Below the pieces are notes generated by a model. That model searched no databases and had not been told where the DNA came from. It saw only the letters and a program-made list of their open reading frames with translations. A DNA stretch of 64,000 bases from Pseudomonas fragi (GTDB lineage: Bacteria > Pseudomonadota > Gammaproteobacteria > Pseudomonadales > Pseudomonadaceae). The stretch covers positions 2,907,001-2,971,000 of the forward strand of contig NZ_LT629783.1 of the NCBI RefSeq assembly GCF_900105835.1. The letters run 5' to 3'. A program made the translations under genes and the position numbers. Shown piece after piece: positions 63,250 to 64,000 of this stretch (positions are counted from its first letter, which is position 1; each line of letters starts with the position of its first letter).

Positions 63250-64000
63250 TCAGTTGAGTACCGGTGCCCCCAACTTCTCAATGCGACGACGGCGTGCCAC
63301 CAGCAGGCCTGCCACCACCACCAGAATGCTTAGCAAACCGGTAGCCATGATTTCAACGCGATGCGCTTCCTGGAACAGCATGACCGTCAGAATAGCCACG
63401 ATAAAGACGATTACTGCATAGGTCAGGCCCGGGAACAGCCACATCTTGAACGAAATATTCTCGCCCAGAGCCGTGCGCTTCTGGCGCATGCGCAGTTGCG
63501 ACACGGCAATCACCAGATACACCAGCAATGCAATGGCACCAGAGCTGGCCAGCAGGAACTCGAACACGGCTGCCGGAGCCACGTAGTTGGCGAATACCGC
63601 TACAAAGGCTGCGCCCGTGGACATCATCACCGCCCAGTAAGGCGTGCCCGCAGCGTTGGTGCGCTTGGCCGCGGCCGGTGCATCACCACGTTTGCTCAGG
63701 GAGTAGAGCATGCGCGAAGAGGTGTAGAGCGCCGAGTTCAGGCAACTGGTGACGGCAATCAGTACCACGATATCCACGATCAGCTTGGCATTCGGGATGC
63801 CCATGCGATCAAGCACGGTCTGGTAGGAACCCAACTGCGCCAGGCTCGGGTCGTTCCACGGCACCAGGGCCACAACGATGAAAATCGACACCAGATAGAA
63901 CAAGCCAATACGCCAGATCACCGAGTTGGTGGCCTTGGTGATCTGCTTGCTCGGGTCTTTGGATTCCGCCGCCGCGATGGTGACGATTTCAGTGCCCATG
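63250..64000 (-). CDS. GABA permease-like APC-family amino acid transporter (partial, 5' end outside window)
   Basis: The C-terminal 250 residues of an APC-superfamily amino acid/GABA permease. The visible part starts inside GTEIVTIAAAESKDPSKQITKATNSVIWRI, the conserved loop after the fifth segment. It continues with six or seven membrane segments, for example IGLFYLVSIFIVVALVPW, LLASSGAIALLVYLVIAVSQL and LTYAVIVFIVAILTVML, and ends in a short basic tail. The start codon lies beyond 64000; the ATG at 63998-64000 is internal. The substrate within the GABA/amino-acid permeases cannot be fixed from this part. Confidence 0.87.
   Translation of the reverse strand, partial: MGTEIVTIAAAESKDPSKQITKATNSVIWRIGLFYLVSIFIVVALVPWNDPSLAQLGSYQTVLDRMGIPNAKLIVDIVVLIAVTSCLNSALYTSSRMLYSLSKRGDAPAAAKRTNAAGTPYWAVMMSTGAAFVAVFANYVAPAAVFEFLLASSGAIALLVYLVIAVSQLRMRQKRTALGENISFKMWLFPGLTYAVIVFIVAILTVMLFQEAHRVEIMATGLLSILVVVAGLLVARRRRIEKLGAPVLN

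Overview
The window is ordinary chromosomal DNA of a Pseudomonas, most likely of the P. fluorescens group. Three things support this: the protein sequences (HutF, GshA, ArgE, RimK, Hsp33, NtrBC and BphOP all read as pseudomonad versions), the gene order (long stretches follow the P. aeruginosa PAO1 order as I remember it), and many copies of the GTGGGAGCGGGC REP element typical of fluorescent pseudomonads. No phage, plasmid, IS transposase, CRISPR array or recognisable defence island is present.

Layout. 1-2668: left end of a histidine-utilisation locus (hutD partial, hutC, divergent hutF). 2788-5813: a RecQ helicase, a BrnT/BrnA toxin-antitoxin pair and a small DUF1493 protein. 6011-13088: pckA, the heat-shock genes hslO and hslR, rimB-rimK (S6 modification), and an envZ/ompR-type two-component system that corresponds by position to amgS/amgR. 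13448-20785: tex, a thioesterase, gshA, argA, argE. 20942-27809: a CYTH triphosphatase, two lipoproteins, fbp, glgP, a YkgJ-type protein. 28038-37246: typA, thiI, glnA, a cupin lipoprotein, ntrB-ntrC and a nitrogen-regulated small RNA locus. 37246-45669: trmL, secB, grxC, a rhodanese-like protein, gpmI, envC, ctpA, a polysaccharide deacetylase and a periplasmic binding protein. 45742-50664: hisB-hisH-DUF2164-hisA-hisF and an OFA-type transporter. 50956-56628: asmA-mutY-yggX, tRNA-Phe, a hypothetical gene coupled to an alpha/beta hydrolase, and DUF1272. 56757-60008: a decayed DUF1016 nuclease and the bphO-bphP phytochrome pair. 60106-64000: gltS, a formimidoylglutamase-type ureohydrolase, an IclR regulator and a GABA-type permease that runs off the right edge.

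The most coherent functional unit is nitrogen control. glnA has a consensus sigma-54 promoter with upstream NtrC-like sites. ntrBC has a near-perfect NtrC operator and a plausible sigma-54 promoter. Downstream of ntrC there is an NtrC-like site, a terminator, a near-perfect sigma-54 promoter and a transcript region made of two related hairpins sharing the loop TACAGGCAGG. Position and promoter match the NrsZ RNA of P. aeruginosa.

Nothing here is clearly a new multi-gene system. The best leads are the duplicated-hairpin NrsZ-like RNA, a probable CTG start codon in a CTGA overlap, the very uniform 84-85 bp REPINs, a perfect 38-bp inverted repeat after gshA, the wreck of a DUF1016 gene beside bphOP, and the unlinked IclR/ureohydrolase/GltS cluster.
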